A stretch of 64,000 nt of DNA from a virus, in IMG/VR virus record IMGVR_UViG_3300017759_002599, positions 1-64,000 of that record. One strand, given 5' to 3'. The position numbers and the translations under genes are program-made. How positions within the stretch are numbered: position 1 is the stretch's first letter; every line of letters begins with the position of its first letter. Under the pieces are notes generated by a model. That model did no database searches. It worked only from the letters and a program-made list of their open reading frames with translations, and had not been told where the DNA came from. Below are positions 8,764-17,436 of this stretch, piece after piece.

Positions 8764-9066
8764 TTATTCCTCCTTTTCCAAGTCGCTTTCATAGATGTAT
8801 GAGTATACTCCCCATATTGGATTAGCACCAGTTTCCACCCAACCAAAATCTACGTTTGGGTTATCCTTCATGTAATCATTTTGTTCACTTTCATCCCAGT
8901 GATTCAAACAATGCCTGTAAATGTAAAAACCTCCATCTTCATCAGGTTCTTCGATGACCAGTGAGCCTAACCCGTCATGTGCAGGTAAAAGAGTACGGTC
9001 AATCAAATTGACCAACCCCTGTGTTGCCACCAGTTGCACGTCGTCGGCTACGTCTTGGGTCAGCAT
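8764..9066 (-). CDS. Hypothetical acidic protein in replication operon
   Basis: About 100 residues, strongly acidic, with an aromatic middle (GGFYIYRHCLNHWDES) and end (GVYSYIYESD). The start is uncertain. The ATG at 9066 overlaps the preceding gene by 68 nt; a TTG near 9004 would give the stop/start overlap typical of this genome. Function unknown. Confidence 0.55.
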   Translation of the reverse strand: MLTQDVADDVQLVATQGLVNLIDRTLLPAHDGLGSLVIEEPDEDGGFYIYRHCLNHWDESEQNDYMKDNPNVDFGWVETGANPIWGVYSYIYESDLEKEE

Positions 9067-10336
9067 AGACACCAAAGACGCTCATCTTGGGTGATACAAC
9101 ACCGTTGTACTCTTTCATACCAAGACGGCCAAAGACGAGCACTGTGGAATTTTCTGCAATGTCAAACGCATCGTCGCCCCAACCTGCTTTGAACGGTGTT
9201 GTGAGTTTACCGACTGCACCTGAAATCCAACACGTCATGTCACCTGTAATGCTACTGGTGAGCGTCATGGAGTAATTGTGTCCTTCAGGGTCATACTCGC
9301 TCTCACGAGGTTCTGTGTTGAGTGTTGATACCATACCTCGTGTGAACACGAGTGGACCCCATGAACGCTTCTCGCCTCCAATCATGCCACTCTCCTTGCG
9401 GGTTTCAAATGCCTCCTCAAGTTCGTCAATGTGTACGTAGTAGTCATGACCCAAATCTTGTGATGTCCAAAACTTGGACGCATTGAGGAGAGGCTTCACG
9501 TTGTCAGCAACGAAGTCATCTGTGTATTCAATCTCAAAGGAACGGTATGTACCGAGTACATCCTTGAAGTTCTCACTCGCCTTCTCTCGTGGAGGTACGA
9601 CCTGTATCTTACACGGTCGCCCAATGTCTACTTCAAGGTTTGACAACTCGTTGTTCAAGTCGATACGCCACAGTGAAACTTCACCCTGCTTGACAAACTT
9701 CTCTTCTTCATTACCGAGGAAGTAGTAGTATCGACCCATCTTCTTGTATGGTGCAGGGTCATCGTTGTACGATGTAAGGCACACCCAATCTTGGTCTACC
9801 TTGACACCGAATGGTGGATTCTCATCAGACGATGCCTCAAGTTTCTTGACACCGTTTTTCGTGTGCAATGACCAGTTTGCACCAGTCTTCTCAAACACAC
9901 CAAGACGACCACTACCAATTGCTTCGTTGGGGTCTTCTTGATACAACTTGATGTTGCTTGCAAGAATGTTCGCAAGCCTATCTCGTGTACGGTCTTGTAC
10001 ACCTACGAACTCACCAACCCACGTTGATAGGTTCGCATTGCTTCCACCGCTTTGCTTGCGAGTTTCAGTGAACACTTGTTCAGCCCAATCAATGAGCAGG
10101 TCTTCATCTGTTTCTTCTGTGTAGTCATCCACACCGTAATGTTCCTTGATGTAATCAAGGTACATTTGTCGTGCTTCGTCAGGCTTCTTTCCTGTACGTT
10201 CAGCAAATGCATTCATACGAACAAGGACACCTTTCGGTAGGTCGTTGCTCGTGGATTCTTGCACTTGTCCAAACCCATTCGTTTCTTCATTCATGTTTTC
10301 CATCTCCATGTATTCGTCTTCTTCTTGCCAAGTCAT
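8999..10336 (-). CDS. RPA-like single-stranded DNA-binding protein (putative)
   Basis: 445 residues between the clamp loader and the RadA-like gene. An acidic N-terminus (about 130 residues) precedes several strand-rich segments (KIQVVPPREK, FEIEYTDDF, STVLVFGRLGMKEYNGVVSPKMSVFGVY) that look like OB folds. It ends with a basic tail (DPRRSRRRA). RPA or SSB identity is inferred from context and strand pattern, not from a diagnostic motif. ATGA overlap with the clamp-loader stop. Confidence 0.55.
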   Translation of the reverse strand: MTWQEEDEYMEMENMNEETNGFGQVQESTSNDLPKGVLVRMNAFAERTGKKPDEARQMYLDYIKEHYGVDDYTEETDEDLLIDWAEQVFTETRKQSGGSNANLSTWVGEFVGVQDRTRDRLANILASNIKLYQEDPNEAIGSGRLGVFEKTGANWSLHTKNGVKKLEASSDENPPFGVKVDQDWVCLTSYNDDPAPYKKMGRYYYFLGNEEEKFVKQGEVSLWRIDLNNELSNLEVDIGRPCKIQVVPPREKASENFKDVLGTYRSFEIEYTDDFVADNVKPLLNASKFWTSQDLGHDYYVHIDELEEAFETRKESGMIGGEKRSWGPLVFTRGMVSTLNTEPRESEYDPEGHNYSMTLTSSITGDMTCWISGAVGKLTTPFKAGWGDDAFDIAENSTVLVFGRLGMKEYNGVVSPKMSVFGVYADPRRSRRRATGGNTGVGQFD

Positions 10337-11259
10337 TGTTTCAACTCCTTCTTTAGTCGAGCAGTGAGTACGTCTACGTACGACTCATCACTACCCACAA
10401 ATTCATGTACAATCTGCATCATCTCACCCCAAACATATGTCACGGCAAACGCTGTTTCAGGCGTATTGTCGAACTGTTTGCTGATGTACTTGTGCAGTCC
10501 ATACATGAATTGGGTACGACTACCTGCATCTCTCAATCGTTGATGCAGGGTCTTGCGAATGTTGTCGAACTTGTTCTCATCAAGTTCAGCCCACCAGTTG
10601 TCTTCGCTCTCCTGTGTCACCACATGGTCAAGCGCATCAGGTGTGCGCTTGAGGGTGGACAGGTAATTGACACTCTTTCGTAGGTCACCATCCATTCGTT
10701 CAACGAGCGCAGGGTAATTCTTCACCCACTCACTCGGTAGGAAATCAAGTCGTGACAAATGCTTTGCACCCTCACTCGGAACAACACGGTCAAACACGTA
10801 GGTACGACATCGACTCTTGATTGCTTCGTGTATCTTCTCACCTTGATTTGCAGTGAGGATGAACACAATGCGATTGGCGTATTGCTCCATGATACCACGT
10901 AGGATTTGCTGTGCCTGTACAGTGAAACCATCAAACTCATCAAGCACGATGGGTTTCTTTTCTGTGCCTACACCACGCAAGCGACAGAACTGTTTGACCT
11001 CTTCACGGACAAAGGCGATGCCTCGTTCATCACTGGCATTTGTCCAAAGCATGTTGATTGCATTGTGTGCTTTACCGAGTATGGTACGACACATGACATT
11101 AGCCGCACTGGACTTACCTGTACCCGGTGGTCCGAGTAAGAGGACGGCTGATGGGTAATCACCACTCTCAACCCAGTGACGCATATCATCTGTGAACTCC
11201 TTGTTACCGACGATTTCATCAACGGTGACAGGGCGTAGTTGCTCATTCCAATTGTCCAT
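10333..11259 (-). CDS. Clamp loader, RFC small subunit-like AAA+ ATPase
   Basis: 308 residues. Walker A GPPGTGKS (43-50), Walker B VLDEFD (106-110, DEFD in place of the usual DEAD), and the RFC-type SRC arginine-finger motif in AIKSRC (149-151). This subunit opens PCNA rings onto primed DNA. No large RFC subunit was seen, so it may work as a homo-oligomer or with host RFC-L. The ATG at 11259 is 27 nt after the TATA box; a longer frame reading through the promoter is rejected. First gene of the replication operon. Confidence 0.92.
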   Translation of the reverse strand: MDNWNEQLRPVTVDEIVGNKEFTDDMRHWVESGDYPSAVLLLGPPGTGKSSAANVMCRTILGKAHNAINMLWTNASDERGIAFVREEVKQFCRLRGVGTEKKPIVLDEFDGFTVQAQQILRGIMEQYANRIVFILTANQGEKIHEAIKSRCRTYVFDRVVPSEGAKHLSRLDFLPSEWVKNYPALVERMDGDLRKSVNYLSTLKRTPDALDHVVTQESEDNWWAELDENKFDNIRKTLHQRLRDAGSRTQFMYGLHKYISKQFDNTPETAFAVTYVWGEMMQIVHEFVGSDESYVDVLTARLKKELKQ

Positions 11260-11286
11260 ATTTCTCACCTTCTTTCTCTTTGCCAA

Positions 11287-11294
11287 TTTATAAA
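11287..11294 (-). promoter_or_regulatory. Early promoter of the replisome operon
   Basis: TTTATAAA followed by TTGGCAAAGAGAAAG and AGGTGAG on the minus strand, 27 nt before the clamp-loader ATG. It drives genes down to the ERCC4 nuclease, about 10.6 kb. Confidence 0.82.
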
Positions 11295-11299
11295 GCAAA

Positions 11300-11581
11300 T
11301 CATTTCCTTCTCTCTTTTTTTGTTTTCTTACGAAGTTCTTCATTCATGTGTTTAGCCATCTCAATAAATGAGTCAATTGATTCTGTATGAAGAACAACAT
11401 ATAGTGAATTGAATTGTTCTTCCGTCAAGACATCCCATATTTTCATTTGCATAAAATTGTTGAGAGCCAAGTGTCTTGTTCTCGTATTTTTAAATTCCCT
11501 GACATCTTCAACAGGAAGCCCAAAGACGACTGTTAGCATTTCATCAAACATTGAATAGTTGCGTAAATATAAATTCATCAT
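11300..11581 (-). CDS. Hypothetical protein with basic tail
   Basis: 93 residues ending in a lysine/arginine-rich stretch (RKKTKKERRK). Mostly helical by composition, with no recognised motif. It is the last gene of its operon; its stop lies 5 bp from the next promoter's TATA box. ATGATG overlap with the gene upstream. Confidence 0.65.
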   Translation of the reverse strand: MMNLYLRNYSMFDEMLTVVFGLPVEDVREFKNTRTRHLALNNFMQMKIWDVLTEEQFNSLYVVLHTESIDSFIEMAKHMNEELRKKTKKERRK

Positions 11582-11955
11582 TCATCCCTCACTCGGTCAA
11601 ACTCCTCCGCCCAGTCAATGAAGTCATCATAGGATGTACTGGGTACAGGATTGTTGAATGTGTATACCATTGTGTCGTAGTACCGTTGCTTAGTTAGCAG
11701 GTGAGCGTACGGCTCTATTGCGTCCAACCACTCGGTCACATCAGCGTTAGCGGTTGCAGGTAGCGGAGGTAGGCCACTCTCTTCAATCCACATCTGTACA
11801 GGCAACTCTTGGTCGCTGTCGTAGGTGATGTCGATTTTACGTTTGAGTCTGTACCCCACCCCAGTGTGTACCTTCTCGGTTGTGGTAGAGAAGCGTAGTT
11901 TCGACAGTAAAATACCAAGTCCTACGTTGGTTAGCCAGTCCTTTGTCTTACCCAT
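11578..11955 (-). CDS. Hypothetical protein
   Basis: 125 residues starting MGKTKDWLTNVG. The start ATG at 11955 follows AGGTGA; a GTG at 11964 is the alternative. The C-terminal half is acidic and aromatic. Overlaps the 3' end of the 409-residue gene by 8 nt. No family recognised. Confidence 0.6.
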   Translation of the reverse strand: MGKTKDWLTNVGLGILLSKLRFSTTTEKVHTGVGYRLKRKIDITYDSDQELPVQMWIEESGLPPLPATANADVTEWLDAIEPYAHLLTKQRYYDTMVYTFNNPVPSTSYDDFIDWAEEFDRVRDE

Positions 11956-13177
11956 GATTTTCACCTACCAATGTAATGTAATCGACAATTTCATCCACGT
12001 CGGACAAGCCGTATGAAGTGAAAAGTCCAGTGTATATGAAGTGCCAATTGCGTCGTGGACTCCAAGTATACTCTACTTTCACTGTTAAATTATCAGAAAG
12101 CGGTTCGGAAACCTGCCTTGCTGTGACGTTGATGTGTTGCTTACGCAATTGCTGTTCAATCTCAAACGGCAGTTCTGTCATAGCAATGATGTCAGGTACA
12201 TCAACAACATCAAGCCCATCACGGAAACCGAGTGTGAACTCTATGTTGTCACCGACTCGCTTGTAATACATGAGTTGGCCTGTTAGTGATACTGTGCCAC
12301 TGGTCATCAAGAAGTATTCACCATGCTCTTTGATGAGGAAACCACCCTTCGGGTAATTGTGTAAGAGTTGCAAAGACTCTTCCCACGATGTAGGAAGCGG
12401 TTCTTTGTATTTAGAAAACGGAAGTTCTATACTTTCGCTGTGAATGTAATTTGTTTGGAGTGGATTCAGCCAACACCATGTAAGCGGTACATCTGTCGGT
12501 ATGTCCATCATTAGGTCCACCATGAGTTCTTTGGCTCTATTGCGTACAGCACCTCGATGTGCCTGTATGAGTGTACTACAATCAGTGACAAACCAATACT
12601 CACTTGATGTCTCAACAATCCCAAGTTTGTTCTTTGTATAGGGACGCAGTGGTACGAACATCTCCTCCGCCAATTTGTCCCTGCCGATACCTGTAAACAC
12701 CATCTGTATCAGCATTTCAGGATTGTAGTTGCTGATGTCCGACATGTCGAGCCTCATCTTCAACCACTTGACCATACGGTAACGCACCGAAGACCAACGG
12801 TACTCCAATGCCCAACGCCAAAACATCTCGGCTTCGATTAAGGACATTGAACGACACAGGTCAAGCACCCAGTCCTCATCAGGTATGTTGTGTACCAACG
12901 CCATCAGTTCATCAACGTTCAAGCCTTTGCTTTGGTCGTTGGATTCCCATGTCAAGATTTTCGATATGTGTGCATTGTCACCGACTGCATCAAGTTGTTC
13001 AACAAAGCAACCACACTCGTTTGCAAGTTGTATCTTGACACGTCGTGCTGTCATGGGCAACCTTTCTTTGGCATCCAAGAAACGCCACACTGTAAGGGCT
13101 TCTTCCATTGACAAATCATTCGTCGTGAGATGACGTGGCATCTTTGAAACCAATGCACATAGACGCTGGAAATTCAT
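11948..13177 (-). CDS. Hypothetical protein, possible degenerate nucleotidyltransferase
   Basis: 409 residues. No clear catalytic motif. The layout faintly recalls ATP-dependent ligases: a helical N-terminal 170 residues, then VPLRPYTKNKLG, a segment ending LIQAHRG where motif I would sit, and GGFLIKEHGEYFL resembling motif IV (EGxxxK...Y). The catalytic lysine motif KxDGxR is absent, so if related it would be inactive. This is a weak inference; a fold search is needed. Confidence 0.6.
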   Translation of the reverse strand: MNFQRLCALVSKMPRHLTTNDLSMEEALTVWRFLDAKERLPMTARRVKIQLANECGCFVEQLDAVGDNAHISKILTWESNDQSKGLNVDELMALVHNIPDEDWVLDLCRSMSLIEAEMFWRWALEYRWSSVRYRMVKWLKMRLDMSDISNYNPEMLIQMVFTGIGRDKLAEEMFVPLRPYTKNKLGIVETSSEYWFVTDCSTLIQAHRGAVRNRAKELMVDLMMDIPTDVPLTWCWLNPLQTNYIHSESIELPFSKYKEPLPTSWEESLQLLHNYPKGGFLIKEHGEYFLMTSGTVSLTGQLMYYKRVGDNIEFTLGFRDGLDVVDVPDIIAMTELPFEIEQQLRKQHINVTARQVSEPLSDNLTVKVEYTWSPRRNWHFIYTGLFTSYGLSDVDEIVDYITLVGENHG

Positions 13178-13503
13178 ACGTGTACCCCCAAGTATACCCT
13201 ATCACTATCATCAACGATGAGGTTCTCAATCCACCCCGCACCATGCTCATCATGCTTGTATAACGCACCCGTCTTATCAGAACGGACTTTCAAGAATGGT
13301 ATAGTTTCAGGGTGAAAGTTTTTGCTCACTATGAGATGACATCCTTTGTGCAACGCACTTCGTGCAATCAATGCGCTTTGACTACGCAATAGACTGTGTA
13401 CTACATCGGTGAGCGTAAAGGAAAGGCTCTCACCTGCGAGTGGTCCATCGACAAATTCCCATGTCCTATTCCGTTGTTTCCAACGGAGAAGGTATGCCTT
13501 CAT
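13174..13503 (-). CDS. Hypothetical protein
   Basis: 109 residues starting MKAYLLRWKQRNRTWEF, preceded by GAGGGAAGA. The start at 13503 overlaps the 3' end of the PC4-like gene by 38 nt; a longer frame to 13641 would overlap it by about 175 nt and is less likely. A small helix-strand protein without recognised motifs. Confidence 0.55.
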   Translation of the reverse strand: MKAYLLRWKQRNRTWEFVDGPLAGESLSFTLTDVVHSLLRSQSALIARSALHKGCHLIVSKNFHPETIPFLKVRSDKTGALYKHDEHGAGWIENLIVDDSDRVYLGVHV

Positions 13504-13783
13504 CTTCTTCCCTCGCAATCCTTCGTTCTTCTTCTTCACTATGGGAGTCGATGTGGTCAAGTATCTCAACCAAGACTGGGAGGAGTTCTCGGATTTGATT
13601 CGGTGTGAATCGTACTCCCTCTCTTGTATGTTCATAACCATCGTCCTTCCGCTTTAGCATACGAATGTCAATCCAGTTTCGTCCTTTGAACTTAATCCAT
13701 GCAGTGCGAACCTTTCCCTTTCCCGCACCCCACTTTTGGGTCTTCCCATCTTGGAGAAGATAGTCCCGTTCAAAACTGCTCAT
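13466..13783 (-). CDS. PC4/Sub1-like single-stranded DNA-binding protein (putative)
   Basis: 105 residues. The central pattern WIDIRMLKRKDDGYEHTREGVRFT, followed by QIRELLPVL, matches the PC4 layout: a strand pair, a G-x-P/T-x-x-G turn, then a helix beginning with T-P-x-Q. PC4-like proteins bind single-stranded DNA and act in transcription or genome maintenance in archaea, eukaryotes and some phages. The tail is acidic. Starts with ATGA overlap to the gene upstream. Confidence 0.6.
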   Translation of the reverse strand: MSSFERDYLLQDGKTQKWGAGKGKVRTAWIKFKGRNWIDIRMLKRKDDGYEHTREGVRFTPNQIRELLPVLVEILDHIDSHSEEEERRIAREEDEGIPSPLETTE

Positions 13784-14526
13784 TCTTCTTCCTCGTCCTT
13801 CTTGCGTGTTGTACGTTCAACCAACAAGCCCCACATCCACGGAGGTACTTTGCCCTCGTCGTGGTCGCTTCCTAAGACGTGATACATGTCATACACTGTG
13901 TTACCATTCAAACTCTCTTCTGTGAAGTACCCCTTGTCGGCTCGCTCTTTCAACTCGATGCGAGTCAATGCCTTGTAGGTGTGGTTGTCTGTGTGCCATG
14001 TCATGTACAACTCGTCACCCGCAAGCAGGTGGTAGTCTTGTGGCTCCATTGCAATATCAGCACTACATGCAGGGCATGTGATGTGTGTACGCCATAGTTC
14101 AACTGGTGCAGTGTTCCCACTATCGAGTTGAGCATCAATAGTTTCAACGTACTCATCAGACTTTCTTTCAAGGTTAAAGTTTGCAAGTGGTTCGCCACAG
14201 TCGCACGCCCAACCTGATGCAATCGCTTGTCGTTGTTGGAACTCTTGCTCCGCAACTTGTGTCGGGTCAAGTGGTGGTACAACCATTTCAAAACCATCAG
14301 GTGTTTGAACAGTGACACCCAGTTCATTGAACAAGTCCATCACGCTATTGTGGAATGCGTGTGTTTCGGGATGGTCGTACATGGACATCAATGCCCATGT
14401 GGTTTCGTCTTGCTTATGGTACTGAACACCTGCACCCTGTGGTGACCATGTGCCACCAATGGGTATGCTGTCAATGTGTTCTCTCGCCCATACAATCAAT
14501 TCTTCGTTTACTTCAAATGCTGTCAT
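13780..14526 (-). CDS. Hypothetical zinc-binding protein
   Basis: 248 residues with CDCGEP near the middle and CPACSA about 45 residues later, a zinc-ribbon arrangement within an otherwise unrecognised protein. Start at 14526 (MTAFEVNEEL) after GGTGA. Acidic C-terminus. Function unknown. Confidence 0.65.
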   Translation of the reverse strand: MTAFEVNEELIVWAREHIDSIPIGGTWSPQGAGVQYHKQDETTWALMSMYDHPETHAFHNSVMDLFNELGVTVQTPDGFEMVVPPLDPTQVAEQEFQQRQAIASGWACDCGEPLANFNLERKSDEYVETIDAQLDSGNTAPVELWRTHITCPACSADIAMEPQDYHLLAGDELYMTWHTDNHTYKALTRIELKERADKGYFTEESLNGNTVYDMYHVLGSDHDEGKVPPWMWGLLVERTTRKKDEEEE

Positions 14527-14527
14527 T

Positions 14528-14755
14528 TCATTCACCTCTCTTTACTTTGCACACCGTGAATATCTCACAATGCTCACATGCAGTCAAAACCAAGTCGTCC
14601 CTGTCAAGCACATACACGTTAGCATTCGGTGCGTCACATACAGGGCATTCGGTTTCGTTCTTTAGTGTAACGGCCACATCGTACTTCTTACCGAAGACTT
14701 TGATGGTTGCCGTTTCAAGACAATCGTGATTGTCCATCCGTACCTGTATACTCAT
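14528..14755 (-). CDS. Zinc-ribbon protein
   Basis: 75 residues starting MSIQVRMDNHD. CPVCDA and CEHCEI are about 20 residues apart and form a classical four-Cys ribbon after an N-terminal strand region. The start overlaps the DUF932 stop (ATGA). Function unknown. Confidence 0.65.
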   Translation of the reverse strand: MSIQVRMDNHDCLETATIKVFGKKYDVAVTLKNETECPVCDAPNANVYVLDRDDLVLTACEHCEIFTVCKVKRGE

Positions 14756-15765
14756 TGAATCACTTCCATTGCTAACTCCCAAGCAATTTTCTTCCTGCGA
14801 GCGTAAGGACCGAAGATGGCCGACTCAATACCCTTGCGACTCTTCTCACCATTGCGGAGCGTTGTAGCATGATGGTCGATGAACTCGGTGACAGCATTGT
14901 ATGCCGACCACCATGTACCACCCATGTCACCCACATTGTTCTGTGGGCTTGAGAGCAACTGCATCAACTTATTCATCTTGAGTTTTGTTTTGGTGTTCTC
15001 GGCCATCTCACCCGTTTCAGGGTCACGCTTGAGGCCAAGCACATCAATGAAGTACTCCTTGACATCATCAATCTCGTACTGAACAGTAGCCAGTTCGCTT
15101 GCTTGTACACCCCATTCGATGAACTGCTTGTTCATGACACCCAGTGCTTGGCGTACATCATCAACACGCTCACCCATTTTAGATGTGTGACGCACGTTGT
15201 AGGTGGATGCCTTACCCTGTCCAATTGCACCACTCAATGTGTTTTGACAAACGACACGGATTGGTGTAGGAAGGAACTTCACTGCACCTGTACCGTCGTG
15301 CTTGTTCGTGATAAGGAAGTATTGCTCAACTGGGTCTTGTCCATTGATGATGATGGTATCAGGCAACTTCGCCAAAATCCATACGGTTTCCCCGTTACCC
15401 AATGCACCTGCAACTTCGATAGCCGCTTCGTGCGATTGTAGAATCTCATCCATGAATCCAAATGCATCCACGTTCTGTAGTGGTTTCCATACTCGACCTA
15501 CGGCTTTGCCCCCACGAGTGAGTGGGACAAGTCCCTCCTCGCTCTCACGGAAGACACCGTATGTATCGGGTACAATTTCGATTTCATCTATTTCATTGTG
15601 GAACTTTAACGGTAACTTTACAACTTCCCAATCAAGGTGTGCTTTCTGTAATGCTTCCGTCGTGGTCATCAGACCCTCGACAGATGTTCCCAGTCCATGC
15701 CACGGTGTACTACCCGCCCATGCTGTCATGTATTCTCCGCTTGCTGTTTGTGCTAAATCGTGTGC
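14752..15765 (-). CDS. DUF932 phage/plasmid-like protein
   Basis: 337 residues starting MAHDLAQTASG, behind AGGAGGAATAG. The N-terminal TPWHGLG, the segment RVVCQNTL, and the C-terminal WWSAYNAVTEFIDHH are hallmarks of the DUF932 (TIGR03299) family, found widely in phages and plasmids. Its molecular role is not established; members often accompany replication or anti-restriction genes. Confidence 0.8.
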   Translation of the reverse strand, partial: AHDLAQTASGEYMTAWAGSTPWHGLGTSVEGLMTTTEALQKAHLDWEVVKLPLKFHNEIDEIEIVPDTYGVFRESEEGLVPLTRGGKAVGRVWKPLQNVDAFGFMDEILQSHEAAIEVAGALGNGETVWILAKLPDTIIINGQDPVEQYFLITNKHDGTGAVKFLPTPIRVVCQNTLSGAIGQGKASTYNVRHTSKMGERVDDVRQALGVMNKQFIEWGVQASELATVQYEIDDVKEYFIDVLGLKRDPETGEMAENTKTKLKMNKLMQLLSSPQNNVGDMGGTWWSAYNAVTEFIDHHATTLRNGEKSRKGIESAIFGPYARRKKIAWELAMEVIQ

Positions 15766-15770
15766 CATAT

Positions 15771-15977
15771 CTATTCCTCCTGTTCTGCTAATTCTGCAAT
15801 CCATTCTCGCTGTTGAGCGCAACCGACACCATACGTAATCTCGTATCGTTCGTAGAAGTCATCAGCCGCTTCCCAACCACAGGTTTCGACCATCATCTCT
15901 ACGTCGCTTCTCTCCCATTCATCCATACCTGCTTGTGCTACAAAGCACGCAAGTTGTGTCATGTTCCTGTACCCCAT
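15771..15977 (-). CDS. Hypothetical small acidic protein
   Basis: 68 residues, acidic, ending EQEE. AGGAGGACTAAAC precedes the ATG, a clear ribosome site. No motif recognised. Confidence 0.6.
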   Translation of the reverse strand: MGYRNMTQLACFVAQAGMDEWERSDVEMMVETCGWEAADDFYERYEITYGVGCAQQREWIAELAEQEE

Positions 15978-15979
15978 GT

Positions 15980-16141
15980 TTAGTCCTCCTGTAGTATCTC
16001 GTAATCCACTGCGTCAAACAATGCATCATCGAATGGTTTGCCGAACAACTTGTGTACGACCCACAACTTCTCCTCAAGTTCTTCTTCGCTGTCAGCAAGT
16101 ATCTCGCCTTCGTACGTTACTTTGACCATGAATGTTTTCAT
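15980..16141 (-). CDS. Hypothetical small acidic protein
   Basis: 53 residues starting MKTFMVKVTYEGEI; a strand followed by an acidic helix (DSEEELEEKLW). The start at 16141 is preferred because GAGGTG precedes it and the preceding stop lies next to it. Confidence 0.55.
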   Translation of the reverse strand: MKTFMVKVTYEGEILADSEEELEEKLWVVHKLFGKPFDDALFDAVDYEILQED

Positions 16142-16142
16142 C

Positions 16143-16658
16143 TCAAGCACCTCGTCCATATCGCAATACCATTTCATACAGTGCGGGATGTGTTTTACGT
16201 AGAGTTATGAGTGGTGTGTGATAAATCAAATCATCAAACACACTCATCAAGTCATCTCGTTGTACACCCATGATGAGTAGTACTTCCCCAACAGGTACTT
16301 CTTCAACCTCACCCACACGGTGTTCAGGCTTGACCGCCTCAATAACGTCGTTCACTTTGTTGTGGTCTTGCGAATATGCTTGTGCATTAACATGCGATTG
16401 ATTCCATTGCTTTGCACCTGAAATGATACGACTGTACACCATGCGTTTGCGTGATGGACACTTACGCTTAGTTGCGTAACCTTCCCCTGCCATGCTCGAT
16501 AATTGTTCGGACAAGTTCTTGAATGATACATCGGAACGCTTGGAGATGAACGGGAAGAGTTCCTCTCGTGAACACTCCGTATCTCCAAACTCTTCATGCA
16601 ATACTCGCCAAACATAGTTGCGCTTCGTTTCTTTTGGTTGTCTTTTGTAAACTGCCAT
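16143..16658 (-). CDS. Hypothetical basic protein, possible winged helix
   Basis: 171 residues starting MAVYKRQPKETKRNY. A helix-rich N-terminal segment (LFPFISKRSDVSFKNLSEQL) reads like a winged-helix DNA-binding region. The start is fixed by the promoter 27 nt upstream; a frame extended through the TATA box is an artefact. First gene of a unit running to 11300. Confidence 0.55.
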   Translation of the reverse strand: MAVYKRQPKETKRNYVWRVLHEEFGDTECSREELFPFISKRSDVSFKNLSEQLSSMAGEGYATKRKCPSRKRMVYSRIISGAKQWNQSHVNAQAYSQDHNKVNDVIEAVKPEHRVGEVEEVPVGEVLLIMGVQRDDLMSVFDDLIYHTPLITLRKTHPALYEMVLRYGRGA

Positions 16659-16685
16659 TTTTCTCACCTTCTTTCTCTTTGCCGA

Positions 16686-16693
16686 TTTATAAA
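16686..16693 (-). promoter_or_regulatory. Early promoter TATA box
   Basis: TTTATAAA followed by TCGGCAAAGAGAAAG and AGGTGAG, 27 nt before the ATG at 16658. The surrounding CCGATTT and AAATCGG arms make an inverted repeat across the box. Confidence 0.82.
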
Positions 16694-16702
16694 GGAAATC
16701 GG

Positions 16703-17116
16703 TCATTCCTCCTCATAAGCAATGCGCTCATTGTTGTACACCAAACCGAAATCGTCCTGTGTAGTGTACTCATCCGTTGGTCGATGTGGTATGCCCCATT
16801 GGTACATCGTGTACCATACGTCGCTCAATGCACGAGCATACGTTGGGTCAGGGACGCTTGCTTTGAAATTGTCATAGTCAATGCAGTTAATCTGCGTGTC
16901 CGTGTATCTCTTGAACTCTTCTCTCGTGACATACATTCGATACGGATAATCCGCATCAAGGTCTATGAAGATACGGTCATCTTCAAGCGATGGATGTTCC
17001 TGTAGATACAACAAGACACAGATTAGATGCTCCTCTTTGCGAGCACGCACCAGTAGTTCATCTGTACCACGTCGCTTGACGACGCTTACCCATCCTTCAT
17101 TCGTTGCTATCCACAC
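16703..17116 (-). CDS. Conserved phage-type hypothetical protein
   Basis: 137 residues starting with GTG (MWIATNEGWVSVV). The segments LLVRARKEEHL, DADYPYRMYVTREEF and IDYDNFKASV match a family of short phage and bacterial proteins of unknown function that I recognise by pattern only. No ATG is available in frame. Ends ten bases before the next TATA box. Confidence 0.6.
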   Translation of the reverse strand: MWIATNEGWVSVVKRRGTDELLVRARKEEHLICVLLYLQEHPSLEDDRIFIDLDADYPYRMYVTREEFKRYTDTQINCIDYDNFKASVPDPTYARALSDVWYTMYQWGIPHRPTDEYTTQDDFGLVYNNERIAYEEE

Positions 17117-17348
17117 GGTTATCCTCTCCCATAATCATTTCAATTCCTTTGAACTGCCATACTTCAAACCACATTGATTTGCAATCAGCACAGGCCACGT
17201 CGATTGACCCACTCATGAAATCGCTACGGTATCGTAACTGGTCACTTCCGCAAGAGGGACAGTGTACAATCTCCTCTTGCTCTTGTTGTGAAAGTATCAA
17301 CTCACACAATTCTTTCTTCGTCTTTCTCATCAATTTTTTCTCGTCCAT
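17097..17348 (-). CDS. Zinc-ribbon protein
   Basis: 83 residues. A basic helical N-terminus (EKKLMRKTKKELCELIL) leads to HCPSCGS and, 24 residues on, CADCKS. The four-Cys ribbon resembles Trm112/TFIIS-type ribbons. Start at 17348 after the 27-residue gene. Confidence 0.65.
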   Translation of the reverse strand: MDEKKLMRKTKKELCELILSQQEQEEIVHCPSCGSDQLRYRSDFMSGSIDVACADCKSMWFEVWQFKGIEMIMGEDNRVDSNE

Positions 17349-17352
17349 ATTA

Positions 17353-17436
17353 TCACGCCTCAAAGTATTCAATGTAGATGAATTCATCTTCTTCGATTTT
17401 GATTTTGATGTTGTGCTCGTTCATGTCTTTACTCAT
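17353..17436 (-). CDS. 27-residue acidic microprotein
   Basis: Reads MSKDMNEHNIKIKIEEDEF and continues seven more residues. The start overlaps the phosphatase stop by 8 nt, and the stop lies just before the next gene's ATG. Called for its tight fit in the operon; it could be a chance frame. Confidence 0.4.
   Translation of the reverse strand: MSKDMNEHNIKIKIEEDEFIYIEYFEA

Noticed and set aside
11260-11343. N-terminal extension of the clamp loader containing LLYKLAKRKKVRN
   Set aside because: These codons are the TATA box and downstream promoter block read as protein. The same false extension (YKxAKR) appears before the genes starting at 16658 and 24453, so the starts after the promoter were used.
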